Assembly: GCA_035288405.1 (NCBI GenBank)
Contig: DATEAK010000308.1
Location: 1 to 8,594 of the forward strand
DNA: 8,594 nucleotides
Direction of reading: 5' to 3'
DNA from: JACPSX01 sp035288405 [NCBI: bacterium]
GTDB lineage: Bacteria > JACPSX01
Below are positions 6,564 to 8,594 of this stretch, one piece after another. The notes beneath the pieces are model-generated. The model did no database searches. It was given only the letters and a program-made list of their open reading frames with translations, and had not been told where the DNA came from. Both the position numbers and the translations under genes were made by a program. Position 1 is the stretch's first letter, and every line of letters begins with the position of its first letter.

Positions 6564-7754
6564 ATGACAGACGCAGCAGGGTACCAGGGATTGTCACTAC
6601 AGGAACGAGACCGGAGGTATGGCCTTATCCGGGCTTCCATGCGCGAGAGACGACTGGACGCGCTGATTATCTGGGGAAGCTGCGCGAAGTGGGATTCTAA
6701 AACCGCGAATATCCGCTACATAAGCCAGATCGGAGGGAATGGGGAAGAGGCCATGGCGATCTTTCCTCTAGAGGGGGAGCCCACGGTGTTTCTCTGGTCT
6801 CCGATCATGCGGGAAGAGTGGTTGGAGTCCCAGCAGTGGGTGAAGGATTTGCGAGCCAGGCGGCCCAACTGGTCCGATGTCGTAGTGGAGCGGCTCAAGG
6901 AAATGAGGCTGGAAGGGGCTTCTCTGGGTGTGGTGGGACTGGAAGGGAGAGAGCCTGAGGGAGATATTCCGTACGTCACCTACAGCAGGATTCTGCAGGG
7001 ATGCCCGCGGGCCCGATTTGAAAATGCCACGGATCTCCTCGAAGAAATTCGCCTGGTGAAGAGCGCAGAAGAAATCGAGCTAATGCGGGAGGCCATGAGG
7101 ATCGGGGATGAAGCCACGGAAGTCCTCTACCGAATGAGCCGTCCCGGGGTAGGGGAGAGGGATATCTTTGCGGAAATGATCGGGGTGATGCTCAAGGAAG
7201 GAGCTGAGCACCCGATCATGTTCCTGTGGGAGTCCGGATCGCCGGATCGTGCCCGCAGGCTGACATACAACCGCAACCGAACATTGAAACCCGGGGATGT
7301 AATTTGCACGGAATACGCTCCCAGGTTCCAGGGGTATTACGGGCATTTCCAACGAGCTGTTGCCGTTCAGGATCCTGCCCCTCCCTACGGGAAGCTTCTG
7401 GAAGCATCCGCCCTGGCTTACGAACGAGGGATGAGCATGGCCAGAGCTGGAATCACTGTGGGTGAGTTCTACGACGCTTGCGCCGAGCCGATTTTGTCGC
7501 GGGGACTGGCAATTTACAAGGGACCGCTGTTTCACGGCGTCGGGCTGGGCTGGGAGACTCCTCTGGGGATGCCGGGGATGAGCGAGCAGTTGCGAGCGCG
7601 AAAGCTTGTGGAAGGGATGACCCTGGCCATTGAAGTCGGTGCGGCTACTGAGGGGCGGTCGAAAGGAGTTCATCTGGGAGATGTAGTCGTAATCAGGAAA
7701 GATGGCGTGGAAAGCTTGAGCCGGTTCCCCGTGGAGATGGTTTCGTGCCGCTAA
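6564..7754 (+). CDS. Creatinase/M24-fold protein (Xaa-Pro peptidase-like) with degenerate metal site
   Basis: This 396-residue protein has a creatinase-type N-terminal domain (about 15-160, with 'RLDALIIWG' and 'NIRYIS') and a pita-bread M24 domain (about 172-388). In true M24 peptidases the metals are held by Asp, Asp, His, Glu, Glu. Here the aligned positions are Glu250 (in GDVICTEY), His261 (GYYGHFQR), His324 (FHGVGLGWE), Glu357 (LAIEVGA) and Gly372 (HLGDVVV). Only His324 and Glu357 match. The His of the 'HExP' motif is also changed, with 'ETP' at 331-333. Dinuclear peptidase chemistry is therefore improbable. Creatinase is a metal-free relative that cleaves a C-N bond, and DddP is an M24-fold lyase, so a small-molecule hydrolase or lyase role is more plausible (inference). 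The start at 6564 is set by a strong Shine-Dalgarno. The gene lies 61 bp after the SDR gene and 67 bp before the LLM gene. Confidence 0.88.
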   Translation: MTDAAGYQGLSLQERDRRYGLIRASMRERRLDALIIWGSCAKWDSKTANIRYISQIGGNGEEAMAIFPLEGEPTVFLWSPIMREEWLESQQWVKDLRARRPNWSDVVVERLKEMRLEGASLGVVGLEGREPEGDIPYVTYSRILQGCPRARFENATDLLEEIRLVKSAEEIELMREAMRIGDEATEVLYRMSRPGVGERDIFAEMIGVMLKEGAEHPIMFLWESGSPDRARRLTYNRNRTLKPGDVICTEYAPRFQGYYGHFQRAVAVQDPAPPYGKLLEASALAYERGMSMARAGITVGEFYDACAEPILSRGLAIYKGPLFHGVGLGWETPLGMPGMSEQLRARKLVEGMTLAIEVGAATEGRSKGVHLGDVVVIRKDGVESLSRFPVEMVSCR

Positions 7755-7809
7755 AAGGGGTCCGGATTGCTGCGGATCCCGCCGGAGAAATTTCACCCTG
7801 ATGGATGCC

Positions 7810-7815
7810 GGGAGG
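7810..7815 (+). promoter_or_regulatory. Shine-Dalgarno GGGAGG fixing the start of the LLM oxidoreductase
   Basis: GGGAGG lies 6 nt before ATG 7822. The nearest alternatives in frame are ATG 7801, whose only purine box (CGGAG at 7784-7787) is 13 nt away, and ATG 7840, which has no good site. This supports 7822. Confidence 0.7.
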
Positions 7816-7821
7816 CTCGGT

Positions 7822-8594
7822 ATGAATTCACGAAAGAATATGCGGTTCGGTGTAGTGATCCTGCCTTATCCCTACCTGGGTGCGCGCTCAGGAAAGGATC
7901 GGCACGGAGAGCTCATGCAGATGGCCGAGGAAGCCGACTCCCTGGGCTACGACTCCGTGTGGACTTCGGACAGTGTCGCCCGCAATTTCCCCCGGTTCGA
8001 TACGTTCTGTTTCCTTACGGCTCTGGCCCTGAAAACACAAAACGTCAAATTGGGAATTCTCGTCCTGGCGACTCCCCTGCGTCATCCGATCCTGTTGGGC
8101 CGGATGATTAATACGATCGATTATTTCTCGGCGGGGCGCTTCGTCCTGGGGGCCGGGCTCGGATGGCTTCCGAGCGAATTCCAGAATCTGGGAATCCCCA
8201 AGTCCGAGCGGGCCGGCCGCACAGATGAAACCTTGCTGATCCTCAAAGAGCTCTGGGCACGTGATCGTGTGGATTTTAAGGGACGCTACTTCGACCTGCG
8301 CAATGTCACATTGGATCCCAAGCCCGTACAGAAGCCGCACCCGCCCATTCTCATCGGAGGCGAGAGCGAAGTGGCTCTCAAGCGTGTGGCTGCACTGGGA
8401 AGCGGCTGGCTGCCGGGTGCCGGTACGACCCCCGAGAAGATCCGCCGGGGGCTCGAGCGTCTGGAGGAGATTTTCCGGGAACAAGGAGTGACACCGCGGA
8501 AAATTACCACTGAGGTTCAGCTCGACTTGCATCTGGCCAAAGATCGTGCCACGGCGCTCAGGGATGGGGGCCAGTGGTACAAACAATTCGAGGG
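7822..8594 (+). CDS. LLM-class (luciferase-like) flavin- or F420-dependent oxidoreductase, N-terminal 257 residues (3' truncated by window edge)
   Basis: This open frame runs off the right edge without a stop. It belongs to the bacterial luciferase-like TIM-barrel superfamily, whose members use FMNH2 plus oxygen or coenzyme F420 for oxidations and monooxygenations. Visible marks are 'MRFGVVILP' (7-15), 'AEEADSLGYDSVWTSD' (35-50), 'VKLGILVLATPLRHPILLGR' (75-94), 'SAGRFVLGAGLGW' (103-115), 'FKGRYFDL' (152-159) and 'KPVQKPHPPILIGG' (167-180), all typical. Where many F420 users have Asp-His after the '(V)W' strand, this protein has Asp50-Ser51, so cofactor choice is uncertain. Full-length relatives are about 290-350 residues, so roughly 40-90 are missing. 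Being in the same direction and 67 bp after the M24-fold gene, it probably belongs to the same operon. Confidence 0.88.
   Translation, partial: MNSRKNMRFGVVILPYPYLGARSGKDRHGELMQMAEEADSLGYDSVWTSDSVARNFPRFDTFCFLTALALKTQNVKLGILVLATPLRHPILLGRMINTIDYFSAGRFVLGAGLGWLPSEFQNLGIPKSERAGRTDETLLILKELWARDRVDFKGRYFDLRNVTLDPKPVQKPHPPILIGGESEVALKRVAALGSGWLPGAGTTPEKIRRGLERLEEIFREQGVTPRKITTEVQLDLHLAKDRATALRDGGQWYKQFE

Noticed and set aside
5717-6640. 307-codon - strand frame across the SDR gene
   Set aside because: It is antisense to an SDR gene with intact cofactor motifs and has no recognisable domain.
7755-7821. TCCGG ... CCGGA inverted repeat before the LLM gene, considered as a terminator
   Set aside because: The stem is 5 bp with a 16-nt loop and no T-tract follows, so it does not look like an intrinsic terminator.
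7888-8586. 232-codon - strand frame at the right edge
   Set aside because: The + strand here encodes a convincing LLM oxidoreductase with conserved motifs through the whole stretch, so the antisense frame is a shadow.

Overview
The window is an 8.6 kb stretch of GC-rich bacterial DNA. Every gene lies on the + strand and the gaps are 68 bp or less, so it reads as one operon or part of one. Strong purine-rich Shine-Dalgarno sites, several GTG starts, a FadR-type GntR regulator and two-domain Fbp-type permeases fit a soil, sediment or marine bacterium with a large catabolic repertoire. Deltaproteobacteria-like, Tectomicrobia, Rokubacteria and related uncultivated groups are possible, but the sequence alone does not settle the taxon. 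No RNA gene, mobile element, CRISPR array or terminator was seen, and no gene-free stretch exceeds 300 bases.

Layout. Bases 1-279 are the 3' end of a periplasmic solute-binding protein gene. Next come a fused two-domain ABC permease (337-2037) and its ATPase with a TOBE domain (2087-3199). Together these form a complete uptake system of the iron/thiamine/polyamine/phosphonate type. A FadR-subfamily GntR regulator (3222-4025) follows, then a UbiD-family prenyl-FMN decarboxylase (4041-5633), an SDR-fold protein (5702-6502), a creatinase/M24-fold protein (6564-7754), and the first 257 codons of a luciferase-like (LLM) flavin/F420 oxidoreductase (7822 to the right edge).

How the genes may work together (inference). 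A small organic molecule, probably a carboxylic acid, would be imported by the ABC system and sensed by the FCD domain of the regulator. It would then be processed by the UbiD decarboxylase, the LLM oxidoreductase, the SDR and the M24-fold enzyme. I do not recognise this combination as a characterised pathway.

The most notable observation is that two adjacent enzymes of ordinary fold lack their textbook active sites. The SDR has Leu in place of the catalytic Tyr and Tyr in place of the active-site Asn. The M24 protein keeps only two of the five canonical metal ligands. The LLM protein also lacks the usual Asp-His pair. The frames are otherwise intact, so these look like repurposed enzymes rather than decaying genes. 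A second small feature is a possible 16-codon cistron with its own Shine-Dalgarno, whose stop overlaps the permease start codon.
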